From: Rhodobacteraceae bacterium UBA2776
GTDB taxonomy: Bacteria; Pseudomonadota; Alphaproteobacteria; Rhodobacterales; Rhodobacteraceae
NCBI GenBank assembly: GCA_002352425.1
Contig: DEIK01000082.1
Coordinates: 1-8,268, forward strand
DNA length: 8,268 nucleotides
Direction: 5' to 3'
Notes under the pieces: model-generated
What the model was told of the DNA's origin: nothing
The model's database searches: none
The model's input: only the letters and a program-made list of their open reading frames with translations
Shown here: piece by piece, positions 1-5,731 of the stretch
Layout: each line of letters starts with the position of its first letter
Numbering within the stretch: position 1 is the first letter of the stretch
Program-made: the position numbers and the translations under genes

Positions 1-948
1 GGCCTCCATGTCACAGCGCTCGCCGCGATCATAGGCAGCCGCCGCAGCAGCAACCAATAGACGGCCCGCTTCGGCGCGGGTGGCCATTTCGCCCAGCTTC
101 AGCTGGATCGCCTGATGTTCGCAAATTGGTTTGCCGAATGTTTTGCGCTGCTGGGAATAGGCCGCCGCCAGATCAAGCGCGGCACGCGCCACGCCAACCC
201 CGCGTGCCGCCACATTGATGCGGCCCAATTCCAGCCCCGACAGGATCTGTTGCAACCCGTGCCCCTCGACGCCACCAATCAAACAATCAGCAGAAACATG
301 GTAATTGTCAAACAACAGCTCGCAGGTATCTATGCCGCGATAGCCCAGCTTTTCCAGCTTGCGGGTCACGCTGAACCCTTCGCGTTTTTCGGCAATAAAC
401 AGGCTCATCCCGCGATGACGCGGGGTGGCCTTCGAGTTGGTCTTGACCAGCAACGCAAGACAGTTTCCGTAGAGCGAATTGGTGATCCACGTCTTGGTAC
501 CATTCACCACGTAGTCGTCGCCGTCGCGCCGTGCCGTGGTGCGGATCGCTTGCAGATCAGTGCCGCAATCGGGTTCGGTCAGACCAACCCCGCCGCGCAA
601 TTCACCACTGGCAAAACGCGGCAGAAAGCGTTGCTTTTGCTCTGGTGTGCCGTGACGCTGCACTGCCGAGGCCATAATAAGATGCGAATTGATAATCCCC
701 GAGAGCGACATCCAGCTACGGGTGATACGGGCCACAATTTTGGCATAGGTGCCAGTCGATAACCCAAGGCCGCCATATTCCTCGGCAATGATGCAACCGA
801 ACAGCCCCATTTCCTTCATCTTCTCGACGATCTCGTGGGGGTATTCATCGCGGGCCTCAAGATCATGGACAAACGGGTCAACCTCGATCGTCAGAAACTT
901 GTCCAGCGCGTCCAGAATGATCGCCTCGTTTTGCTCACCCATTGTCAT
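1..948 (-). CDS. acyl-CoA dehydrogenase (C-terminus cut by window edge)
   Basis: This is a flavin-dependent acyl-CoA dehydrogenase, which oxidises an acyl-CoA to the 2,3-enoyl-CoA and passes electrons to ETF. The first 316 codons are present and the frame is still open at position 1. The family is usually about 380 residues, so roughly 65 residues are missing, including the region where the catalytic Glu normally lies. Visible landmarks are EEYGGLGLS (residues 57-65), the flavin/substrate signature GLTEPDCGTD (122-131), the FAD-contact motif KTWITNS (152-158), and the helical-domain segment QRKTFGKPICEHQAIQLKL (267-285). The signature has Cys128 where Gly, Ser, Ala or Asn is usual. The ATG at 948 overlaps the stop of the MmgE/PrpD gene by 4 bp (ATGA), implying translational coupling; a second in-frame ATG lies at 942. 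It is the third gene of the minus-strand cluster. The family is certain; the substrate is unknown. Confidence 0.95.
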   Translation of the reverse strand, partial: MTMGEQNEAIILDALDKFLTIEVDPFVHDLEARDEYPHEIVEKMKEMGLFGCIIAEEYGGLGLSTGTYAKIVARITRSWMSLSGIINSHLIMASAVQRHGTPEQKQRFLPRFASGELRGGVGLTEPDCGTDLQAIRTTARRDGDDYVVNGTKTWITNSLYGNCLALLVKTNSKATPRHRGMSLFIAEKREGFSVTRKLEKLGYRGIDTCELLFDNYHVSADCLIGGVEGHGLQQILSGLELGRINVAARGVGVARAALDLAAAYSQQRKTFGKPICEHQAIQLKLGEMATRAEAGRLLVAAAAAAYDRGERCDMEA

Positions 949-2354
949 GCCGGATTACCGCCCAACAGCGCCGCAAGGCCCTGCACATCCGCCAGATTAT
1001 CCAGCGCCAGAACCGTGTCGCGGATTTTGGCTGCGTGATCTCCTGAAACTGTGGTGGTCGCATTTTCCCAGTATTTCGCCACGATTTCATCGTTGCTCAG
1101 TGGGCGATCAGGATTGCCACGGTTAATCTCCTCAACGTGGGTCAGAACGCGGCCATCCATCAGCGTCACGATCACCTCGCCAGAATAGTATTTTGGGAAA
1201 GGCGCGTCCGGATATTCCTCGCAGGTGACTTTGCCAGCTAACGCTTGCGTCGCCGCGTCAGTCAGTGCCTCCTGCGTTAGATCAGCTAACCCGAACCGCC
1301 CGTGCACCAGTCCCGAGGCCACCGCCCAAGGAATTGAAAACTGAGCGTCGTAACTGTTCTGCGGCGTTTGCTTGGTTCCAACGGGCTCACAAACCGTTTT
1401 GTGAACTCCGGCCGGAACAAGTGCGCGGATGCTAACAATGTCCTCAGGCTTCAGCCCATGTTCCGCCCGCAACGCCATCGCCGCATCGGCACAGGCATGG
1501 GTGAAATGACAGGCCGGAATCGGTTTCACTGCAACGTTGTTGATCTCCCAAACCTTGCCCAAATCTGCGGTGGCAAGCGACATATCGACCGCCTGCAAGT
1601 GTTCCTTGTCCAGATAAATCGGGAACAGCCCAAATCGCCCCTCGTAAACTGCCTTTGGACCAACAAACCCGGCCCTGGCCATCGCCGCTGCCGTGATCCC
1701 GCCAACCCCGGCCCAGCCGGGATGCATCCGTTTGGTCCATGCCCCATCCTGCAAAAACTCCATGCTGCCAGCGGCCATCGACAGCGCAATCCCCTGCGCG
1801 TCTGCCAGTTGCACCGCATTCAGCCCTGTCAAACGCCCCGCGATCATTGCGCAGGCGAACACGCCGATGATTCCCGTGGGGTGAAACCCGACCTGATGAA
1901 ACCCCCCCTTGGCAACCGAACCAAGGCGGGTGGAAACCTCCATTCCCGCAATGAACCCGCTTAACATTTCACGCCCCGATAGTCGCCGGTCAGCCGCCAT
2001 ACCAAGTGCTGTGGGAAAGGCCGCCGCCGTGGCATGGATCACACCCGCCACATGTGTGTCATCATAATCCAGCCCATGCACCAAAAGCCCGTTCATCATC
2101 ACTGCATCACGCAGCGGCAAACGCGTACCAAACCCGATCACATGGCCATCACCCGCGCCAAAACCGGACAGTGCCGTCAGCGTCCGATGGGCGAAATCAT
2201 ATTGCGTCGAAGCCAGCGCAATACCAACCGCGTCAAGGATCAGATAACCGGCGCGGGTGCGGACATCAGCGGGGATGTCATCATGCCCAAGGCCGGTTAC
2301 AAATTCAGCCAGTTGAGGTGCGATCAAAGTCGCATTACCCTTTTCATTTGCCAT
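945..2354 (-). CDS. MmgE/PrpD family protein
   Basis: This 469-residue protein is full length for the MmgE/PrpD family, which includes 2-methylcitrate dehydratase, cis-aconitate decarboxylase and iminodisuccinate epimerase. Family landmarks visible are LDAVGIALAST (40-50), the active-site-like NGLLVHGLDYDDTH (88-101), GFHPTGIIGVFA (156-167), KRMHPGWAGVGGITAAAMARAGF (208-230, quoted in part: HPGWAGVGG) and KPIPACHFTHACADA (277-291). The ATG at 2354 has an AGGGA ribosome-binding site 6 nt upstream. It starts 17 bp after the MaoC-like gene stops and overlaps the acyl-CoA dehydrogenase by 4 bp, so it is the middle gene of a three-gene unit. Being embedded in CoA-ester genes, rather than next to 2-methylcitrate synthase, argues against a standard PrpD role in propionate metabolism. 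A hydratase, dehydratase, decarboxylase or epimerase acting on a branched or polycarboxylic acid is the reasonable range. The exact reaction is not assignable. Confidence 0.93.
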   Translation of the reverse strand: MANEKGNATLIAPQLAEFVTGLGHDDIPADVRTRAGYLILDAVGIALASTQYDFAHRTLTALSGFGAGDGHVIGFGTRLPLRDAVMMNGLLVHGLDYDDTHVAGVIHATAAAFPTALGMAADRRLSGREMLSGFIAGMEVSTRLGSVAKGGFHQVGFHPTGIIGVFACAMIAGRLTGLNAVQLADAQGIALSMAAGSMEFLQDGAWTKRMHPGWAGVGGITAAAMARAGFVGPKAVYEGRFGLFPIYLDKEHLQAVDMSLATADLGKVWEINNVAVKPIPACHFTHACADAAMALRAEHGLKPEDIVSIRALVPAGVHKTVCEPVGTKQTPQNSYDAQFSIPWAVASGLVHGRFGLADLTQEALTDAATQALAGKVTCEEYPDAPFPKYYSGEVIVTLMDGRVLTHVEEINRGNPDRPLSNDEIVAKYWENATTTVSGDHAAKIRDTVLALDNLADVQGLAALLGGNPA

Positions 2355-2371
2355 TGTTGTTCCCTTTCATC

Positions 2372-2878
2372 CTAATAATTCGCCGCACCTGCGCGCGCCG
2401 TTTCACGCGAATGCACCAATGCACTGCGCTCGAATGTCATAAAAGTGCTGCCGTCCTGCTTGGTTCCAATAGTGCGCACTGTCACGATCCCCTGCCCAGA
2501 CCGTGATTTTGACGGCCGCAGTGCTAGAACCTCGGATTCGGCATATATTGTATCGCCCGGGAACACCGGGCCGGTCAGGTTGATATCTTTCCAGCCCAGA
2601 TTGGCAACGGCCTGCCCGCTGATCTCGGGGACGGTCATGCCCAATATGATGGCCAGCGTCAAACCGCTGTTCACCAACGGTTTGCCAAATTCTGTTTGGG
2701 CGGCATAATGCGCATCGCAATGCAGCGGGTGCTGGTTCATCGTTAGCAATGAAAACTGGATGTTATCCGCCTCAGTGATCGTGCGGCCGGGGCGGTGTTC
2801 ATAAACATCACCGACGTTGAAATCCTCAAAATAGAGGCCGATTTCCGCACGATAGCGGTTGTCTGCAACTTTTCTCAT
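2372..2878 (-). CDS. MaoC-like hotdog-fold enoyl-CoA hydratase/dehydratase
   Basis: This 168-residue protein is a single-hotdog MaoC-family protein, a fold that hydrates enoyl-CoA esters or dehydrates 3-hydroxyacyl-CoA. Visible are FEDFNVGDVYEHRPGRTITEAD (18-39; core VGDVYEHRPGRTIT), the active-site segment TMNQHPLHCDAHYA (46-59), FGKPLVNSGLTLAI (64-77) and the family-typical PVFPGDTI (104-111). In the usual D-x-N-P-x-H signature the Asp position is Asn48 and the Asn position is His50, while His53 is kept. Tandem ATG codons occur at 2881 and 2878. A GGAG site lies 2 nt from the first but 5 nt from the second, so 2878 is preferred. The frame stays open up to 3079, but that extension would cross the divergent promoter region and overlap the CoA-transferase, so it is not used. 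It is the first gene of the minus-strand cluster. The family is confident; mesaconyl-CoA or methylmalyl-CoA-type substrates are possible but unproven. Confidence 0.9.
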   Translation of the reverse strand: MRKVADNRYRAEIGLYFEDFNVGDVYEHRPGRTITEADNIQFSLLTMNQHPLHCDAHYAAQTEFGKPLVNSGLTLAIILGMTVPEISGQAVANLGWKDINLTGPVFPGDTIYAESEVLALRPSKSRSGQGIVTVRTIGTKQDGSTFMTFERSALVHSRETARAGAANY

Positions 2879-2900
2879 CATGGCTCCGGAAAACTGGGGT

Positions 2901-2918
2901 GGACATATTGTCCGGACA
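2901..2918. promoter_or_regulatory. candidate operator: three adjacent GGACA/TGTCC half-sites
   Basis: The spacer between the divergent MaoC-like and CoA-transferase genes contains GGACA-TAT-TGTCC (2901-2913), followed directly by GGACA. The last ten bases (2909-2918) therefore form the perfect palindrome TGTCCGGACA. Three half-sites in 18 bp, placed between two divergent starts, are typical of a shared regulator-binding site. The outer pattern TTGTC..GACA resembles sites bound by GntR/FadR-type regulators, but no regulator gene lies in the window and no convincing -35/-10 pair could be fixed. Confidence 0.45.
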
Positions 2919-2927
2919 TTCGTAACA

Positions 2928-2955
2928 GTGGCCCAAAGACCTGTCAACGGGCCAC
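2928..2955. repeat. inverted repeat GTGGCCC-N14-GGGCCAC in divergent spacer
   Basis: Seven-base perfect arms, GTGGCCC at 2928-2934 and GGGCCAC at 2949-2955, flank a 14-base spacer. The repeat ends 15 nt before the AGGAG site of the CoA-transferase gene. It could be a second regulator site or a hairpin in the 5' leader of that gene. A chance match is possible. Confidence 0.3.
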
Positions 2956-2981
2956 GATCCCGCACCGCCAAGGAGAATATG

Positions 2982-4091
2982 ATGCTACCACTCGACGGAT
3001 TATTGGTCATTGCGCTGGAGCAAGCCGTGGCAGGCCCGATGTGCACCCTGCGCTTGGCAGATGCCGGGGCAAGGGTCATTAAAATTGAACGTCACGGCGG
3101 CGAAACCGCACGCCATTATGACAAGGCCGTTTTAGGCACCAGCGCCTATTTCGCGTGGTTGAACCGTGGCAAGGAAAGTGCCGAACTAAATATCAAAGAA
3201 GACAATGACCGCGCGTTGCTGGAACGGATGGTGGCCAAGGCGGATGTGTTTGTGCGCAATATCGCACCGGGTGCTGCGGACCGGCTGGGGTTGAGTGCCA
3301 AGGAATTGGTGGCAAAATACCCGCGTCTGATTTGTGTTGATATTTTCGGCTATGATCAGGACAGCAGCTATGCCAACCGGTTGGCTTATGACATGTTGAT
3401 TCAGGCAGAAAGCGGCATTTGCGCGGTAACAGGATCGCCCGATGAGCCTGTCAAAGTTGGAGTTTCGATGGCCGATATTACGACCGGAGCCACCGCCCAC
3501 GCAGCTATTCTGGAAGCCCTGATCGAGCGCGGAATTACCGGCAAAGGCAAGGCAATTGAAATTTCCATGTTTGATGCCATGGCCGATATGATGTGTGTGC
3601 CACTGCTGCATTACGAATACATGGACCGCGAGGCTCCGCGTATGGGATTGGCCCATTCAGTGATCGCCCCTTACGGCAAGTTCAGTTGCAGTGATGGGGA
3701 TGTGGTGATTGTTTGCCAGCAACATGCGGAGTGGGTTCGATTTTGCGAAGGCGTATTGCAACGCCCGGATCTCGTTACAGACCCGCGTTTTGCCAGCAAC
3801 GCAGACCGCGTTACCAATACCCCGCCGCTGTTTGCCATTATCGCCGATCTTTGTAAAACCTTGACCCGCGTGGCCCTGATTGCCCGGCTGGAGGAGAACA
3901 AGCTGCCCTGGGCAAATGTATCGAGCCTTCCGGACCTGTCGGCCCATCCCGCGCTACGCCGGATTGAAATCGACACGCCGCATGGCAAAGCAAAAGTCAC
4001 TGCTTCGCCCTTGCGGGACATGATCAAGCAAGGCGCTGTGCCCGATATGGGAGAACACACCGGACAACTGCGCGCCGAATTCGGCGCATGA
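2982..4091 (+). CDS. CaiB/BaiF family (class III) CoA-transferase
   Basis: This 369-residue protein is a formyl-CoA transferase/CaiB-type enzyme, which moves CoA between carboxylic acids through an aspartyl-CoA anhydride intermediate. Family landmarks are AGARVIKIER (28-37), AWLNRGKESAELNIK (58-72), VFVRNIAPGAADRLGL (89-104), YDMLIQAESG (136-145) and DEPVKVGVSMADITTG (154-169), where Asp165 matches the catalytic nucleophile (Asp169 in formyl-CoA transferase). The length is slightly short for the family (about 390-430). Tandem ATGs occur at 2979 and 2982; AGGAG at 2971-2975 is 3 nt from the first and 6 nt from the second, so 2982 is preferred, with 2979 equally in frame. It diverges from the MaoC/MmgE/acyl-CoA dehydrogenase cluster and probably activates the acid that those enzymes process. 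The frame is also open upstream to 2859, across the spacer, which is not credible coding. The substrate acid and CoA donor are unknown. Confidence 0.94.
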   Translation: MLPLDGLLVIALEQAVAGPMCTLRLADAGARVIKIERHGGETARHYDKAVLGTSAYFAWLNRGKESAELNIKEDNDRALLERMVAKADVFVRNIAPGAADRLGLSAKELVAKYPRLICVDIFGYDQDSSYANRLAYDMLIQAESGICAVTGSPDEPVKVGVSMADITTGATAHAAILEALIERGITGKGKAIEISMFDAMADMMCVPLLHYEYMDREAPRMGLAHSVIAPYGKFSCSDGDVVIVCQQHAEWVRFCEGVLQRPDLVTDPRFASNADRVTNTPPLFAIIADLCKTLTRVALIARLEENKLPWANVSSLPDLSAHPALRRIEIDTPHGKAKVTASPLRDMIKQGAVPDMGEHTGQLRAEFGA

Positions 4092-4121
4092 AACATGCTG
4101 CTATAGCCGCCGCAGATTTTT
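4072..4121. terminator. possible terminator region between convergent genes
   Basis: A perfect 16-base palindrome (GCGCCGAATTCGGCGC, 4072-4087) covers the last codons of the CoA-transferase gene and can fold as a 6-bp GC-rich stem with an AATT loop on either strand. Downstream, a weak CTGC/GCAG stem (4098-4115) is followed by a TTTTT run at 4117-4121. Only 28 bp separate the two convergent stop codons, so a bidirectional terminator is expected here. The T run sits far from the strong stem, so classical intrinsic termination is uncertain. Confidence 0.35.
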
Positions 4122-4722
4122 AAACCAGCGCCTGAAACTTGCGTAAAAGCAACGCCAAGGCAATTTCAAGTAGCCCGTGAAAGACTGCGAAGAACCCGAT
4201 CATCCAACCCATCGTCACTACCCCGACTGTGGGGTTGGCCCACAAAACTATCGGAATTGCGATGCCGAAAGCCAAGCTGACCAGTCCCGACAGGCCCAAC
4301 AACCATTCGCCATGGATCTCTTTGCGCAGGCCGATGGCTGCGAACAATTCTAGAAGGCCCGTGGCGATCAGCCAGATCGACGGCATGGCCCAAGCAAACA
4401 CTACCAGTGAAACGGCTGACAGAACAGGCAAAGCCAGAACAATGATCCCGACAAACAAACCAAGTGCCCCTCGCAGCAATAGTGGCCAGAAGTTGCCTTT
4501 GCCGCGAACCGCTGAAATGATCGACAATATCCCGTCCGCCGCCGCGAAAGCGCCAAACAACATGGTCATTGCGTAAACGGTCTCCAGAGGTATCCAAAAC
4601 GCAACAATGCCGAACAGGATTGCCAGAATGCCACTAAAAAATATCCAGCCCCATTTTGGCTTCAGCACCGAAACAACGGAAAAGCCTTCAATGAAATTTT
4701 CATTGTTTAATGTCGTCTTCAT
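4120..4722 (-). CDS. HdeD/DUF308 family membrane protein
   Basis: This 200-residue integral inner-membrane protein has about six predicted hydrophobic helices at roughly residues 24-44, 48-72, 80-102, 104-130, 138-160 and 165-195. The segment GILAILFGIVAFWIPLETV (31-49) and the repeated glycine-rich helix pairs with a short charged loop (VRGKGN at 72-77, LRKEIHGEW at 132-140) match the HdeD/DUF308 acid-resistance membrane family in length and layout. E. coli HdeD contributes to acid resistance at high cell density; its molecular activity is not established. The ATG at 4722 has AAGGA 8 nt upstream. Its stop faces the CoA-transferase stop, 28 bp away. It may have its own promoter in the 180-bp stretch upstream, though none could be defined. 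Confidence 0.88.
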   Translation of the reverse strand: MKTTLNNENFIEGFSVVSVLKPKWGWIFFSGILAILFGIVAFWIPLETVYAMTMLFGAFAAADGILSIISAVRGKGNFWPLLLRGALGLFVGIIVLALPVLSAVSLVVFAWAMPSIWLIATGLLELFAAIGLRKEIHGEWLLGLSGLVSLAFGIAIPIVLWANPTVGVVTMGWMIGFFAVFHGLLEIALALLLRKFQALV

Positions 4723-4902
4723 TTTCTTGTTCCTTTTTGAAAAGCACAGCCATCAATTGTTCTAAACCTGAACCTGCCAATTTGCACACTTTTTTACAAA
4801 CTGGCGGCACGCCTTGCTGAATTGGGTATCGCGGCGCCAACTTTATCGCGTTGTTGATTGTCCGCCGTTTTACGTCAACGACTTTAGCAGGGAAGCCTGC
4901 CA
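4723..4902. other. intergenic stretch upstream of the HdeD-like gene
   Basis: These 180 bases separate the glycosyltransferase stop from the HdeD-like start. A short inverted repeat, GCAGG-GAAG-CCTGC (4887-4900), lies immediately after the glycosyltransferase stop on the minus strand and could be a weak terminator, but no T run follows it. A frame open from a GTG at 4903 to 4700 exists on the minus strand and is judged non-coding. No clear promoter could be fixed. Confidence 0.4.
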
Positions 4903-5595
4903 CTACATTTTACCGATATTGATTTTCTTTTGCGCGGCAACCATGAGTAAATCATGGTGTTTCAAGGCAACACTAACAATCTCCCAGCCTTCGCCGATGT
5001 AACTGCTGGTCGCATTCTTAAAGCTTGCCTTTTTGTATTTGTTCCGGTGGCTTAAACCGGAAATTTTTGTGAATTTTACTGATTTATCAAGCGAGATATA
5101 ATAAAAATACAATAAGGTTTCGACACCAAATCTGGATTCTTTGAGTTTGTCCAGAATGGGCATAATGTCACTTTTGAACAAGGCCCGTTCACCAGCCAGT
5201 ATTCTCATAATATTTATTTCCATCCTGAAAAAATCAACCGTGGTATATCCTATCGCCATGTCACATTCTTTATTCACCAACGCCATGATCAATTCTGTGG
5301 TATAATTCGGCGCGATGCTGGTCTGGTCCGCGTCAACAAATACCACAATTTCATGCGAAGAGTTTTCAACACCGACAGCCATGGCGTGACCTTTTCCCAT
5401 GTTTTGGTCAAAGTGGATAACCGTCACATCATAGCGGGATTTCAGGCTATCGATGATCGTTTTCGAGTTGTCACTAGAGCCATCATTCACCACAATGATT
5501 TCGCCAATATGCTCCTCCAGAGAAGTTGCAATGATGACATCCTTCACGGTGTCTTGTTCGTTATAAACACAGATTATTGCGGTCGCTTTTTCCAT
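4903..5595 (-). CDS. family 2 glycosyltransferase
   Basis: This 230-residue GT-A-fold glycosyltransferase probably transfers a sugar from a nucleotide-sugar donor. Visible are the opening strand TAIICVYNEQDTV (5-17), the nucleotide-binding EIIVVNDGSSDNS (32-44), NMGKGHAM (65-72), the metal-binding DXD as VFVDADQT (85-92), AGERALF (134-140), RFGVET (155-160) and GLSHRNKYKKA (180-190). The last three recall the C-terminal half of dolichyl-phosphate-mannose-synthase-like GT2 enzymes. There is no transmembrane segment, so it is probably cytosolic or peripheral. The ATG at 5595 has GGAAG 6 nt upstream; a GTG at 5640 would add 15 residues but has no ribosome-binding site. Codon use is noticeably AT-rich (many AAA, ATA, TTT, AAT codons) compared with the flanking genes, suggesting transfer. 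The acceptor is unknown and no partner polysaccharide genes are in the window. Confidence 0.9.
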   Translation of the reverse strand: MEKATAIICVYNEQDTVKDVIIATSLEEHIGEIIVVNDGSSDNSKTIIDSLKSRYDVTVIHFDQNMGKGHAMAVGVENSSHEIVVFVDADQTSIAPNYTTELIMALVNKECDMAIGYTTVDFFRMEINIMRILAGERALFKSDIMPILDKLKESRFGVETLLYFYYISLDKSVKFTKISGLSHRNKYKKASFKNATSSYIGEGWEIVSVALKHHDLLMVAAQKKINIGKM

Positions 5596-5672
5596 CTTTT
5601 TCTTCCGTTGAAACAGGTTGGGGATTTTGCTGAAAATCACGGCGCCGAATATTCAACTAACTTCAATTTTAA

Positions 5673-5710
5673 CCCCACCGCCAAAAACAGGGAACTTTTC
5701 GGCGATGGGG
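5673..5710 (-). terminator. long hairpin after the helical-protein operon
   Basis: Reading the minus strand, a 10-bp stem (CCCCATCGCC with GGCGGTGGGG) continues through G-U and four A-U pairs to an 8-base loop, 15 pairs in all. The two imperfect positions are G-U wobbles in minus-strand RNA but C-A mismatches in plus-strand RNA, so the structure fits minus-strand transcription. It lies about 20 nt past the stop of the exported helical protein and about 80 nt before the glycosyltransferase start. Only TTAAAATT follows the stem, so it may be a weak intrinsic terminator, an mRNA-stabilising 3' hairpin or a leader structure. Confidence 0.5.
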
Positions 5711-5731
5711 CAAGAATGAAGCAATTTGACG

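Noticed and set aside
115..762. A 215-codon plus-strand open frame
   Set aside because: It is antisense to the clearly coding acyl-CoA dehydrogenase, and its translation has no recognisable family features.
1368..1964. A 198-codon plus-strand open frame
   Set aside because: It is antisense to the MmgE/PrpD gene, with composition typical of a shadow frame.
2879..3079. N-terminal extension of the MaoC-like frame by about 66 residues
   Set aside because: It would overlap the CoA-transferase start and cover the divergent regulatory spacer. Homology-like sequence begins only after the tandem ATG, which has a ribosome-binding site.
4700..4903. A 67-codon minus-strand frame from a GTG that overlaps the glycosyltransferase stop by one base and the HdeD-like start by 23 bases
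   Set aside because: It has no ribosome-binding site and no recognisable domain. It runs through the likely promoter and leader of the HdeD-like gene, including that gene's own ribosome-binding site. The tight overlap looks like chance.
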